DNA from: Methylobacterium sp. DB0501
GTDB taxonomy: Bacteria; Pseudomonadota; Alphaproteobacteria; Rhizobiales; Beijerinckiaceae
NCBI RefSeq assembly: GCF_011043735.1
Contig: NZ_JAAKGV010000007.1
Span: forward strand, 62,001-126,000
Reading direction: 5' to 3'
DNA length: 64,000 nt
Made by a program: the position numbers and the translations under genes. Position 1 is the stretch's first letter. The number at the start of each line of letters is the position of its first letter. A model generated the notes under the pieces. The model saw only the letters and a list, made by a program, of their open reading frames with translations, was not told the DNA's origin and made no database searches. This document shows, one piece after another, positions 8,374 to 17,256 of this stretch.

Positions 8374-10074
8374 TCAGTGCGCGGCGGTATCCCGCTCGTC
8401 GAAGATGTCCCGATCCTTGGTCTCGGGCACCAGCAGCAGGCCGAGCACGAAGGTCATCAGGGCGATGACGATCGGGTACCAGAGGCCGTAATAGATGTCG
8501 CCGGTCTGGGCCACCATGGCGAAGGCGGTGGCCGGCAAGAGGCCGCCGAACCAGCCGTTGCCGATATGGTAGGGCAGGGACATCGAGGTGTAGCGGATCC
8601 GGGTCGGGAACAGCTCGACCAGGGCCGCGGCGATCGGGCCGTAGACCATCGTGACGAAGAGCACGAGGACGAAGAGCAGCCCGATCACGCCGGCCACCTG
8701 CGGGCGGAAGATGTCGAACGGGTTCGCCATCTTGACGACCTGGGCGTCGCCGGCCTTCGGGTAGCCCGCCGCCTGGAGCGCGGCCGCCGCCGCCTTGTTG
8801 AACTCCGCCGCCGGGGCCCCGGCCGCGAACGGAACGTCGGTGCCGTTGATCCGCACCACCGTCGGCTGGCCGGCGGGCGCGGCCTCGGTGGAGTAGCGCA
8901 CCGAGGACTTGGCGAGGTAGTCGCGGGCGAGGTCGCAGGGCGCCGAGAAGACCCGCGTACCGACGGGGTTGAACAGGCTGCCGCACTGGGCCGGATCGGC
9001 CACCACGGTCACCTTGACGTTTTCGATCGCCTTCTCGAGGGCGGGGTTGGCGAGCGTGGTGATCTGCTTGAACACCGGGAAGAAGCTCAAGGCCGCGATC
9101 AGGCAGCCGGCCAGGATGATCGGCTTGCGGCCGATCTTGTCCGAGAGCCAGCCGAACACCACGAAGAAGCCGGTGCCCAAGAGCAGCGCCCAGGCGATCA
9201 GGAGGTTGGCGGTGTAGCCGTCGACCTTCAGGATCGATTGCAGGAAGAACAAGGCGTAGAACTGGCCCGTGTACCAGACCACGCCCTGGCCGGCGACGAG
9301 GCCGAGCAGCGCGATCAAGGCGATCTTGGCGTTGCGCCACTGGCCGAAGGCCTCGGTGAGGGGCGCCTTCGAGGTCTTGCCCTCGTCCTTCATGCGCTGG
9401 AAGGCCGGGGACTCGCTGAGCTGGAGGCGGATCCAGAGCGAGATGCCGAGCAGCAGCACCGAGACCAGGAACGGGATGCGCCAGCCCCATTCGGCGAAGG
9501 CGGCCTCGCCGGTGAAGGAGCGCACCGCCAGGATCACCACCAGCGACAGGAACAGGCCGAGCGTCGCCGTGGTCTGGATCCAGCTGGTGTAGAAGCCGCG
9601 CCGGCCCTGCGGCGCGTGCTCGGCGACGTAGGTCGCGGCCCCGCCGTACTCGCCGCCGAGGGCCAGGCCTTGCGCGAGGCGCAGCACGATCAGGATGATC
9701 GGCGCCGCGATGCCGATCTGCGCGGCGTTGGGCAGGATGCCGACGATGAAGGTCGACAGGCCCATGATCAGGATGGTGACCAGGAAGGTGTACTTGCGTC
9801 CGACGATGTCGCCGACGCGCCCGAACACCAGGGCGCCGAACGGCCGCACCAGGAAGCCCGCCGCGAAGGCGAGCAGCGCGAAGATGTCCCGGGTCGCCGG
9901 CGGGTAGGACGAGAAGAACTGCGCGCCGATGATGCCGGCGAGCGAGCCGTAGAGGTAGAAGTCGTACCACTCGAACACGGTGCCGAGGGAGGAGGCCAGG
10001 ATGACCTTCTTCTCCTCCCGCGTCATCGGGCGCGCGGCATCGCCGCTTTGCCCGAGGGCGGCTGAGCTTGCCAT
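8374..10074 (-). CDS. MHS-family MFS transporter (metabolite:H+ symporter)
   Basis: A 566-residue proton-coupled carrier of the sugar/metabolite:H+ symporter type (ProP, KgtP, shikimate and citrate carriers). Family marks are FEWYDFYLYG in helix 1, the GRVGDIVGRKYTF loop after helix 2 and RLAQGLALGGEYGGAATYVAEHAP in helix 4. It is ~120 residues longer than ordinary members because of a hydrophilic insert (about residues 345-465) between helices of the second half, probably periplasmic; it contains two Cys. Such inserts occur in a known subgroup. ATG 10074 is preceded by AAGGAGGA. Substrate unknown. A strong terminator follows the stop. Confidence 0.88.
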   Translation of the reverse strand: MASSAALGQSGDAARPMTREEKKVILASSLGTVFEWYDFYLYGSLAGIIGAQFFSSYPPATRDIFALLAFAAGFLVRPFGALVFGRVGDIVGRKYTFLVTILIMGLSTFIVGILPNAAQIGIAAPIILIVLRLAQGLALGGEYGGAATYVAEHAPQGRRGFYTSWIQTTATLGLFLSLVVILAVRSFTGEAAFAEWGWRIPFLVSVLLLGISLWIRLQLSESPAFQRMKDEGKTSKAPLTEAFGQWRNAKIALIALLGLVAGQGVVWYTGQFYALFFLQSILKVDGYTANLLIAWALLLGTGFFVVFGWLSDKIGRKPIILAGCLIAALSFFPVFKQITTLANPALEKAIENVKVTVVADPAQCGSLFNPVGTRVFSAPCDLARDYLAKSSVRYSTEAAPAGQPTVVRINGTDVPFAAGAPAAEFNKAAAAALQAAGYPKAGDAQVVKMANPFDIFRPQVAGVIGLLFVLVLFVTMVYGPIAAALVELFPTRIRYTSMSLPYHIGNGWFGGLLPATAFAMVAQTGDIYYGLWYPIVIALMTFVLGLLLVPETKDRDIFDERDTAAH

Positions 10075-10452
10075 GGGTGTGTTCCTCCTTGGGGGAGCGT
10101 TTCCGTAAGGGACGGCACGCGTCGACCGCGCGGATCTTCGCCGCGTCGGGGACGTCGCGTTGGGGTGAACCGGGTGGCGGCGCGTTTTACGCCGGGCGGG
10201 GGGATGGGAACCGCCCGCTCGCGCGTGATCCGCCGCTGACGCGAATCGTTAAGCCAGCCGTGCCGTCCGGCCCATCCGACAATTCGTCGTGAGACTTAGG
10301 TCGTGAGACTTCCGTCGGAGGCAGCCGTGTGCTGCGGCACGACGGCGGCATACCGCGCGGTCATCACATGCAGCGTCACGAAAGAAAAATTAATCCGGCC
10401 TAGGCCGATTCCACTCCAGGTCGCGAGATTTATCATGAGTGGTTGAATTTTA
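10075..10452. other. Intergenic stretch upstream of the MHS transporter
   Basis: No gene is supported here. The first part carries the transporter's ribosome-binding site and presumably its promoter. A short direct repeat, TCGTGAGACTT, occurs at 10287-10297 and 10301-10311 (14-base period). A 12-base perfect palindrome CGGCCTAGGCCG lies at 10396-10407. From about 10370 the base composition turns AT-rich, which continues into the small ORF downstream. Confidence 0.5.
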
Positions 10453-10665
10453 TTGACAGAATTATTTGAAAATTTCCCGAAAAAATTTTCACTTTTGAAA
10501 AAAATGATTTTGAATGGATTTGCATCGGCAGTCGCGCTGACCGTACTCGGAATTTTTGATGCATTGGGGCATTATGCCGGCTTGGTTGGTGTAGCGCTGT
10601 TCACGGCGAACTTCGTCATGATGATTTGCTATGGACAACGGAGCGCGCGAACGAGACGGCGGTGA
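10453..10665 (+). CDS. Possible small membrane protein in an AT-rich patch
   Basis: A frame of 70 codons with start TTG 10453, or 53 codons from ATG 10504. It contains two hydrophobic stretches (FASAVALTVLGIF and YAGLVGVALFTANFVMMICY) and a basic tail (RSARTRRR), as expected of a two-pass inner-membrane peptide. The DNA is far richer in A+T than every flanking gene, which suggests foreign origin or loss of selection. Neither start has a convincing ribosome-binding site, so the coding call is tentative. Confidence 0.35.
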   Translation: MTELFENFPKKFSLLKKMILNGFASAVALTVLGIFDALGHYAGLVGVALFTANFVMMICYGQRSARTRRR

Positions 10666-10871
10666 AAGTACCCCGCGGGGCGACGGTTGGCGCGACGGCA
10701 GCAACTTGAGGCGCGAGGTACAGATCCCCGCTCCTTGACCGGTCGATGGTGCGATCCGCGAGAATTCGTCCATCCGTACTCTGCCACGGCTGGCGCGGCT
10801 CCCCCGCGGGAACGAGGATGGCGCCCCGGGATTGATCCTCGAGCGAGTACCGGGAGCCGGGAAGACAAGCC

Positions 10872-11360
10872 ATGCGTCGCGACCTGATCGTCCTCACCCT
10901 TGCCGGCACCCTGGTGGGCGCCAGCGCCGAGGCGCAGCCGCTGCGCGGCGCGGGACAGGCGGGTACTCAGGGCACCGTGGGGCAGGCCGGGCGCCTTCAG
11001 TTCCAGCCGGTCCGGGGCGGCCGTGCCGCCATCTACGATGTCCGCGGCCGTCACGGTCGGGGCGGATTGGTCCATAGCCGGCGCTTCGCGGCCTATGGCG
11101 GCACCACCGTCGCGGCCCCGCTCGGCCTCTACGGCGCGGGCGGCGCGCTGGAGCCCGGCCTCGTCGCCGAGCCCTCTTTCAAGTTGCCGCGGCCGAGCGA
11201 GCTGGTGCCCTCCGCCTGGGGCGAGGGCACCTACGGCATCCCGACCGTCGCCGGCATCCCGCCCCAGCCGAAGGCCGATCCGGTGCTCTACGTCATCAAC
11301 GGCGGCGAGCGGTCGGTCGGCGGCGCGCGGGTGGTGCCGGTCGAGGCGCCGCGGCGCTGA
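10872..11360 (+). CDS. Exported protein of unknown function
   Basis: A 162-residue protein with a typical signal peptide (MRRDLIVLTLAGTLVGASAEA) and a Gly-rich mature region. The first part repeats GxG elements (RGAGQAGTQGTVGQAG) and the remainder has short hydrophobic beta-like runs and a Pro-rich PPQPKADPVLYVING block. No catalytic motif or known family recognised. GGGAAG precedes ATG 10872 at a suitable distance. It is transcribed in the same direction as the sensor-kinase cluster downstream but is separated from it by ~190 bases. Confidence 0.65.
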   Translation: MRRDLIVLTLAGTLVGASAEAQPLRGAGQAGTQGTVGQAGRLQFQPVRGGRAAIYDVRGRHGRGGLVHSRRFAAYGGTTVAAPLGLYGAGGALEPGLVAEPSFKLPRPSELVPSAWGEGTYGIPTVAGIPPQPKADPVLYVINGGERSVGGARVVPVEAPRR

Positions 11361-11549
11361 GCCCCGCGATCTCGGATCGCCGCGACCTTAGCCCGCAGGA
11401 ACCGTGACGGGATGGCGCCGACGCGCGCAAGCTCGGGCGCTCGCCTGCGCGGGTGCGATTTGTTATGCCAACCGGGTGATGCCGACCTCGCCCCCCGCGC
11501 CGCCGACGCCGCGACCCAGGATCCGCTCCCGGCGCGGATGCAAGGCCGC

Positions 11550-12374
11550 ATGAACGCGCAGGCGACGACGCGGGCCGGGCTTCCGGCCGCCGATCCGGCG
11601 GAGGAGGCGGCCTCCTTGCGCCGCGAGGTCGCGGCCCTGCGCCGGGCGCTGGCCGAGCGCGACGCCTTCCTGGCCGGCGTGGCGCACGAATTGCGCAACC
11701 CGATGACCCCGATCCTCGGCCAGGTCGAGCGCCTGCAGGGTGCCGCCGAGCGCGACGATCCGGAGGGCCGGGTGGCGCAGGGGCTGGCGCAGCTGCGCTG
11801 GCTCGTCGAGCGCTACGTGCGCCGGGCGACGACCCTCCTCGACGTCTCCCGGGCCCAGACCGGGCAGCTCGCCCTGCTCGCCGCCCCCGTGCCCCTCGCC
11901 GAGGTGGTGGCCGAGGTCGTGGATGCCCTTGCCCCGATGGCGGCCCATGCGGGCAGCACGGTCACCGTGACGGTGCCGGAGGACCTGGTCCTGTCCTGCG
12001 AGCGTCTCGCCCTCGACCAGATCCTCGACAACCTGATCACCAACGCGATCAAGTACGGCGACGGCGGCGCGATCGTCGTCTCGGGGTTCCGCGAGGCCGG
12101 GGCGGCGCGGATCCGGGTGAGCGACCAGGGCATCGGCATCCCGCCGGCGGACCAGGCCCGCATCTTCGAGCGATTCGAGCGCGCGGTGGCCGATCCCGGG
12201 ACGGCGCCGACGGGCTTCGGGGTCGGCCTGTGGCTGGTGCGCCGCCTCGCCGAGGCGATGGGCGGCGCGGTCGCGGTCGAGAGCAGCCCTGGCGAAGGCG
12301 CGACCTTCACGGTAACCCTGCCTCTCCACGACCAGAGCGCCGCCCGATCGCCCGGCGATCGGACGGCCCTCTAG
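11550..12374 (+). CDS. Soluble sensor histidine kinase
   Basis: The protein has a short coiled-coil lead-in, a HisKA domain with phospho-acceptor His46 in VAHELRNP, and a C-terminal HATPase with N box (DNLITNAIKYG), G1 box (VSDQGIGIP) and G2 box (GFGVGLWLVRRL). No membrane segment or recognisable sensor domain is present, so it is cytoplasmic and probably takes its signal from a partner. The KaiC-like ATPase encoded 55 bases downstream and the CheY-like receiver after that are natural candidates. ATG 11550 has AAGG just upstream; ATG 11538 and 11412 are in frame, but the added residues look non-coding. Confidence 0.85.
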   Translation: MNAQATTRAGLPAADPAEEAASLRREVAALRRALAERDAFLAGVAHELRNPMTPILGQVERLQGAAERDDPEGRVAQGLAQLRWLVERYVRRATTLLDVSRAQTGQLALLAAPVPLAEVVAEVVDALAPMAAHAGSTVTVTVPEDLVLSCERLALDQILDNLITNAIKYGDGGAIVVSGFREAGAARIRVSDQGIGIPPADQARIFERFERAVADPGTAPTGFGVGLWLVRRLAEAMGGAVAVESSPGEGATFTVTLPLHDQSAARSPGDRTAL

Positions 12375-12428
12375 ATCTTTGATTGTGCCGCATTTTCTTC
12401 GACGAGCCGGTCTCCGCCCCGTCGGAAG

Positions 12429-14006
12429 ATGCTCCAGACGAGACAGCGACCGAGCATGCGGATGACGGGGGCGGGACCGAGCAGGGGGCAGTCCGGGGCC
12501 TATGGCGGACTGGAGCGGGTCCCGACCGGGATCGCCGGCCTCGACGAGATCCTCGGCGGCGGGCTGTTTCGCGGCGGCGTCTACATCGTCCAGGGCACGC
12601 CGGGCTCCGGGAAAACCATCTTCGGCAACCAGGCCTGCTACACGCATGCAGGCTCCCTTGCGGGCTCCCTTGGAGACTCCCTGGCCGGCGCCTCGCCCGG
12701 GCACCGGGCGCTCTACGTCACGCTGCTGGCCGAGAGCCATGCGCGGATGCTCGGCCACATCGCGCCGCTCGGCTTCTTCGACCCCGCGCTGATCCCCGAC
12801 CGGATCACGTATCTCAGCGCCTTCCGCACCCTGCAGGACGAGGGGCTGGCCGGCCTCCTGACCCTGTTGCGCCGCGAGACGGCCGCCCGCGAGGCGAGCC
12901 TGCTCGTCCTCGACGGCCTGGTGGCGGCGGAGGAGACGGCCGCCTCGACCCTCGAGTTCAAGACCTTCATCCACGAATTGCAGACCCAGGCCGCCGCCAC
13001 CGGTGCCACCGTGCTCCTCCTCACCAGCGCCTCGGCCGGGGCCGACATGGTGGCGGCCGAGCACACGATGGTGGACGGGCTGATCGCCCTGTCGAGCCGG
13101 CTCACCGGGTGGCGGGCCGAGCGCGAACTGGAGGTGCGCAAGTTCCGCGGCAGCGGCTTCCTGCGCGGGCGCCACGCCTTCCGCATCACCGACGACGGGG
13201 TCCGGGTGTTCCCGCGCATCGAGGCGCGCTTGCGGCTGCCGAGCCGGCGCGACCACGTCGAGGGCCCCCCGCTGACCACGGGGATCGCCGCCCTCGACGC
13301 GATGCTGGGCGGCGGCCTGCCGCACCATTCGACCACCCTGGTCGGCGGCCCGGCCGGCATCGGCAAGACGACGCTCGGCCTGCAGTTCCTCGGCGCCGAC
13401 CCGGCGGCGCCGGGCCTGCTATGCGGCTTCTACGAGAGCGAGGCCGCGATCCTCGCCAAGGCCCGCGCCCTGCGGCTGCCGGTCGCCGGCCTGATCGAGG
13501 ACGGCCGGGTCGCGGTGACCTGGCAACCGGCGACCGAGGGGCTGATCGACGAGATCTGCGCCGGTCTCCTCGACGCGATCCGGAACCGGGGGGTCCGGCG
13601 CGTGTTCATCGACGGTCTGGACGCGATGTGCCGGATCGCCGGGGATCAGGACCGGATCGTCCGCATCTTCGCCGCTCTCACGGCCGAGCTGAGGGCGTTG
13701 GGCGTGACCGCGATGTACACCCGGGAGACCGATCTGCGCGGCACCTTCCTCGATGATGCGCCCTCCGGCGGCCCGTCCCTGAGACAGACCTCCAGCGTCG
13801 CCGAGAACGTGGTGCTGATGCGGTCCTGCGCCCTGCGCTCCGGCTTCCACCGCCTGATCGCCGTCGCCAAGGCCCGGGATTCCCGCATCGACCCGCGCCT
13901 GCGCGCCTTCGATATCGGAGCCGGCGGCCTGGCGGTCGACGACGGCCCGGACCGGGCCGAGGCGCTCCTGGCCGACCGCGACCTCACGCGAAGCGGCGGG
14001 GAATAG
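12429..14006 (+). CDS. KaiC-like ATPase with two RecA-type domains
   Basis: 525 residues with two tandem KaiC/RecA domains. Domain 1 has VPTGIAGLDEILGGGL and Walker A GTPGSGKT at residues 56-63; domain 2 has TTGIAALDAMLGGGL and Walker A GGPAGIGKTT near residue 305. An expanded Gly/Ser/Leu run (GSLAGSLGDSLAG, ~residues 77-90) made of near-repeated DNA interrupts domain 1. No kaiA or kaiB is nearby, so a circadian-clock role is not implied. Proteobacterial double-domain KaiC proteins are often found beside histidine kinases and receivers, as here (kinase upstream, receiver four bases downstream), which suggests a signalling ATPase. Start ATG 12429 is a choice; ATG 12456 also possible. Confidence 0.85.
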   Translation: MLQTRQRPSMRMTGAGPSRGQSGAYGGLERVPTGIAGLDEILGGGLFRGGVYIVQGTPGSGKTIFGNQACYTHAGSLAGSLGDSLAGASPGHRALYVTLLAESHARMLGHIAPLGFFDPALIPDRITYLSAFRTLQDEGLAGLLTLLRRETAAREASLLVLDGLVAAEETAASTLEFKTFIHELQTQAAATGATVLLLTSASAGADMVAAEHTMVDGLIALSSRLTGWRAERELEVRKFRGSGFLRGRHAFRITDDGVRVFPRIEARLRLPSRRDHVEGPPLTTGIAALDAMLGGGLPHHSTTLVGGPAGIGKTTLGLQFLGADPAAPGLLCGFYESEAAILAKARALRLPVAGLIEDGRVAVTWQPATEGLIDEICAGLLDAIRNRGVRRVFIDGLDAMCRIAGDQDRIVRIFAALTAELRALGVTAMYTRETDLRGTFLDDAPSGGPSLRQTSSVAENVVLMRSCALRSGFHRLIAVAKARDSRIDPRLRAFDIGAGGLAVDDGPDRAEALLADRDLTRSGGE

Positions 14007-14010
14007 GCCC

Positions 14011-14382
14011 TTGGCGACGGTGCTCATCGTGGACGACGAGTTCGGCATCGCCGAATTGCTGGACGCCGTCCTGTCCGATGACGGCCACACGGTGGTCACC
14101 GCGGCCAACGGCCGGCAGGGCCTCGCCCGCGTCGCGGCGGGCCGGCCCGACCTGATCTTCCTCGACTTCATGATGCCGGTGATGGACGGGCCGGCGATGC
14201 TGGCCGCCCTCACGGCCGACCCCGAGGCCTGCGGCATCCCGGTCGTGCTGATGAGCTCGATGCCCGAGGAGACGGTGCGCGAGCGTGCCTCCGGGCACGC
14301 CGCCTTCCTGCGCAAACCCTTCCGCCTCAAGCAGCTGCGCGACCTCGTCGTGCAGCTGGCGCCCGGTCGCGATGATACTTGA
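14011..14382 (+). CDS. CheY-like response regulator receiver
   Basis: A 123-residue stand-alone receiver with acidic pocket VDDE near the N-terminus, phospho-acceptor Asp in LIFLDFMMP (~residue 53), the switch Ser in LMSSMP and the conserved Lys in FLRKPF. No output domain, so it must act by protein contact or as a phosphorelay element with the neighbouring kinase. Translation probably starts at TTG 14011, four bases after the KaiC-like stop; GTG 14020 is the alternative. The tight spacing and weak starts suggest translational coupling within the operon. Confidence 0.85.
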   Translation: MATVLIVDDEFGIAELLDAVLSDDGHTVVTAANGRQGLARVAAGRPDLIFLDFMMPVMDGPAMLAALTADPEACGIPVVLMSSMPEETVRERASGHAAFLRKPFRLKQLRDLVVQLAPGRDDT

Positions 14383-14430
14383 CTGAGTCAACCAATCGAA
14401 CGATCCTGCCCCCGGACAGGAGGCGGGCCG

Positions 14431-15366
14431 ATGGCGCATGAGGGCTTGGTCGACGAGACGACGGTCGGGGCGATGCGGGCCTTCGGCCGGTTCTACACCC
14501 GGCAGATCGGCCTACTGGAGGAGGGGCTGCACCGCAGCGCCTTCTCGCTCACCGAGGCGCGGGTGCTCTACGAGCTCGCCCATCGCGACGGGCTCACCGC
14601 CTCGGTCCTGGGCCAGGATCTCGGCCTCGACGCGGGCTATCTGAGCCGCCTGCTCAAGCGCTTCGAGGACCAGGGCCTGGTGACCCGCCGGACCGCCGCG
14701 GGCGACGGGCGGCGCCAGGTCCTGACCCTGACCCCCGACGGACAGGCCGCCTTCGCGCCCCTCGACGCGGCGTCGCGGGCCGAGATCGGTGCCCTTCTGG
14801 CGCGGCTCCCGGCCGGCGACCTGGCCTCCCTCGTTAGCGCGATGGCCCGGATGCGCCGGCTTCTCGGCGATCCCGCGCAGGAGCGGGGGCCGGCAATCCT
14901 GCGCGACTTGGCGCCCGGCGATCTCGGCTGGATCACCCACCGCCAGGGCCTGCTCTACGCCGGCGAATACGGCTTCGACCTCTCCTTCGAGGCCCTGGTG
15001 GCCGAGATCCTGGCCGGGTTCGTGCGCGACTTCGATCCGGCCCGGGCCGGAGCCTGGATCGCCGAGCAGGAGGGCGAGGTCGTGGGAAGCGTGTTCCTGG
15101 CGCCAGGCTCGGAGGGGACCGCGAAGCTGCGCCTTCTCTACGTCGAGCCCGCCGCCCGGGGCCAGGGCCTCGGCCGGCGCCTGACCGAGGCCTGCATCGC
15201 CGGCGCCCGCGAGCGCGGCTACCGGCGCCTGAGCCTCTGGACCAACGACGTGCTCGCGGCCGCCCGGCGGATCTACGCGCAAGCGGGCTTCCGCCTGGTC
15301 GAGAGCGCGCCGCACCGGTCGTTCGGGCAAGATCTGGTGGGGGAGACCTGGGTGCTGGACGTGTGA
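14431..15366 (+). CDS. MarR regulator fused to GNAT acetyltransferase
   Basis: Residues ~10-145 form a MarR winged helix (LTEARVLYELAH, LSRLLKRFEDQGLVTR, DGRRQVLTLT wing). Residues ~155-311 form a GNAT domain with the acetyl-CoA loop in LLYVEPAARGQGLGRRLTEAC and the ARRIYAQAGF motif. This fusion is a known bacterial architecture; the acetyl-transfer target is unknown and may be a small ligand or protein. AGGAGG lies just before ATG 14431. The gene is 48 bases after the receiver and in the same direction, so it may be part of the same transcript. Confidence 0.9.
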   Translation: MAHEGLVDETTVGAMRAFGRFYTRQIGLLEEGLHRSAFSLTEARVLYELAHRDGLTASVLGQDLGLDAGYLSRLLKRFEDQGLVTRRTAAGDGRRQVLTLTPDGQAAFAPLDAASRAEIGALLARLPAGDLASLVSAMARMRRLLGDPAQERGPAILRDLAPGDLGWITHRQGLLYAGEYGFDLSFEALVAEILAGFVRDFDPARAGAWIAEQEGEVVGSVFLAPGSEGTAKLRLLYVEPAARGQGLGRRLTEACIAGARERGYRRLSLWTNDVLAAARRIYAQAGFRLVESAPHRSFGQDLVGETWVLDV

Positions 15367-15493
15367 GGGCAGGGTCGAGCCGCCCGCATCGCACCATCCT
15401 GCCCACGACCCCATCCCGAGGTCCGTGGGAGGGATCAGGAGTTTGACCCCGGACGCGCCCCTGCGAACCGATCGACTGCGGCGCGTTCCGCCC

Positions 15494-15991
15494 TCACACC
15501 TTCTGCAGCGCCATCTCCAGGAAGCCCAGCGCATCCTCGACGGCGCAGCGCCGGACCTCGGAGCGGCCGAGGTCGCCGTAGCGGCGCTCGATGTGCCGGG
15601 TCGCCCGGCCGGCGGCGACGAGGCCGAAATGGACGAGGCCCACGGGCTTCGTCGCCGTCGCGCCGCCGGGGCCCGCGATGCCGGTGATGGCCAGGGCGAC
15701 GTCGGCGCGGGAATGGGCGAGCGCCCCTTCGGCCATCGCCCGGGCCACCGGCTCGCTCACCGCGCCGTGGGCCGAGATCAGGTTGAAGTCGACGCCGAGG
15801 ATCTCGGCCTTCGCTTCGTTGGAATAGGTGACGAAGCCGCGCTCCACCACCTGCGACGAGCCCGCCACCTCGGTGAGCAGGGCGGCGACGAGGCCGCCGG
15901 TGCAGGATTCGGCGGTGACGAGGCGGGCCTGGCGCTCGCGATAGGCGGCGATCAGCACGCTCGCCCGGGTGATGAGGGCGGCATCGAACAT
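15494..15991 (-). CDS. pncC: CinA-family nicotinamide-nucleotide amidase
   Basis: A 165-residue single-domain CinA C-terminal protein, the length of stand-alone PncC enzymes. These deamidate nicotinamide mononucleotide to nicotinate mononucleotide in NAD salvage. Signature blocks are LVTAESCTGGLVAALLTEV near the N-terminus with the catalytic Ser, VTYSNEAK, and ITGIAGPGG further on. Its ATG overlaps the ispDF stop by one base (TGATG), so it is translationally coupled to that gene; the ispDF-cinA order is common in Alphaproteobacteria. Confidence 0.93.
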   Translation of the reverse strand: MFDAALITRASVLIAAYRERQARLVTAESCTGGLVAALLTEVAGSSQVVERGFVTYSNEAKAEILGVDFNLISAHGAVSEPVARAMAEGALAHSRADVALAITGIAGPGGATATKPVGLVHFGLVAAGRATRHIERRYGDLGRSEVRRCAVEDALGFLEMALQKV

Positions 15992-17256
15992 CAGGCGCGC
16001 GCCTCCGGCAGCCGGATCGTGGCGGCGGCCTGGGCGGCCAGGCCCTCGGCCCGGCCGACGAAGCCGAGCTTCTCCGTCGTGGTCGCCTTGATCGACACCG
16101 CCGAGAGCGGCACCCCGGCGATCTCGGCGATCCGGGTGCGGATCGCCTCGCGATGGGCACCGATGCGTGGCGCCTCGGCCAGGACCGTGATGTCGAGGTG
16201 GTCGATCACCCCGCCGCGCTCGGTCACCCGCCGCACCGCATCGGCGAGGAACCGGTCGGAGGAGGCGCCGCGCCAGCGCGGGTCGCTCGGCGGGAAATGC
16301 ACGCCGATATCGCCGTCGGCGAGCGCGCCGAGGATCGCGTCGGTCAGCGCGTGCAGCACCACGTCGCCGTCCGAATGGGCGAGCACGCCGCGATCGGCCG
16401 GGATGCGCACGCCGCCGAGCCACACATGGTCGCCCTCCGTGAAGGCGTGCACGTCGAAGCCGGTGCCGAGGCGGGTCAGAAGGGTCGTCGTTGCGGCGGT
16501 CATGGCGTCATCCTGGGCGGCGGGGCTGGACCCCGACCCGGAGCGAGGCTCCGGCGAGAAGGCGCGGTCCGCCTCGACGAGGTCGGCGGCCTGGGTGATC
16601 TTGCGGTTGCGCAGGTCTCCGGGGAAGACCGCCACCGGCAGGCCGGCCCATTCGGCGAGCGCCCCGTCATCGGTGAACCCGTCGAGCCCTTCCGCGGCGG
16701 CGCGGCCGTGCGCCTCGTGCAGGAGCGCGAAGCGGAACGCCTGCGGGGTCTGGACCGCCCGCAGATCCTCCCGCTTCGGGGTCTCGCGCACCCGGCCGTC
16801 CGGCTCGACCACCTTGATGGTGTCGCTGACCGGCACGCCCGGCACGGCGGCGCCGTGGGCTTGCGCCGCCGCGATCGCCCGGTCGATCAGCGCCGCGTCG
16901 ACGAAGGGGCGGGCGGCGTCGTGCACCAGCACCAGCCCGGGGGCGTCATGGCCGGACAACGCCACGATCCCGGCCCGGACCGAAGCCTGCCGGGTGGCGC
17001 CGCCCTCGACCGGCCGGGCGAGCTTGGCCTGCACCGCCGGCGGAAGGTCGCCCAGGCACTCGTCGTAGAAGGCAGCGGCGTCGGCGGCGATCACCACCTG
17101 GATCCGCGTGACGCCCGGATGGGCGGCGAGCGCCGCCAGGGTCCGGGTCAGGACCGCCTGGCCGCCGACGCGGCGATACTGCTTGGGCGTGTCGCCGCCG
17201 ACGCGGATGCCGCGCCCCGCGGCGACGACCACCGCGGCGATCTGGGGAAGGGTCAA
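15991..17256 (-). CDS. ispDF: Bifunctional IspD/IspF of the MEP isoprenoid pathway
   Basis: The first ~230 residues are the IspD cytidylyltransferase ([10 protein letters not shown] nucleotide loop, [19 protein letters not shown]). The last ~160 are IspF, the 2-C-methyl-D-erythritol 2,4-cyclodiphosphate synthase (GTGFDVHAF and [19 protein letters not shown] with metal-binding residues). The two catalyse the third and fifth steps of isoprenoid precursor synthesis. Start set at TTG 17256, where GGGAG stands eight bases upstream; the frame remains open further 5' but with non-coding character. The linker between domains contains a DNA segment resembling an intergenic palindrome (see 16504-16560), followed by an internal ATG at 16503 that could start IspF alone. 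Confidence 0.92.
   Translation of the reverse strand: MTLPQIAAVVVAAGRGIRVGGDTPKQYRRVGGQAVLTRTLAALAAHPGVTRIQVVIAADAAAFYDECLGDLPPAVQAKLARPVEGGATRQASVRAGIVALSGHDAPGLVLVHDAARPFVDAALIDRAIAAAQAHGAAVPGVPVSDTIKVVEPDGRVRETPKREDLRAVQTPQAFRFALLHEAHGRAAAEGLDGFTDDGALAEWAGLPVAVFPGDLRNRKITQAADLVEADRAFSPEPRSGSGSSPAAQDDAMTAATTTLLTRLGTGFDVHAFTEGDHVWLGGVRIPADRGVLAHSDGDVVLHALTDAILGALADGDIGVHFPPSDPRWRGASSDRFLADAVRRVTERGGVIDHLDITVLAEAPRIGAHREAIRTRIAEIAGVPLSAVSIKATTTEKLGFVGRAEGLAAQAAATIRLPEARA
16504..16560. repeat. Intergenic-repeat-like segment inside the ispDF linker
   Basis: On the minus strand the segment reads as a palindrome-bearing element (CCGGAGCCTCGCTCCGGG, then GGTCCAGCCCC and finally GGATGACG directly before ATG 16503). 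That layout is typical of short intergenic repeats of Hyphomicrobiales. Here it is translated as a Pro/Ser/Gly-rich linker ([17 protein letters not shown]). Confidence 0.5.

Noticed and set aside
8374..10074. Fusion of two genes, because of the ~120-residue insert
   Set aside because: The helices continue correctly after the insert, and an inserted loop of this type occurs in a known subgroup of MHS carriers.
12429..14006. Circadian clock locus
   Set aside because: The protein is KaiC-like, but no kaiA or kaiB lies nearby, and KaiC paralogues are common in non-clock signalling.
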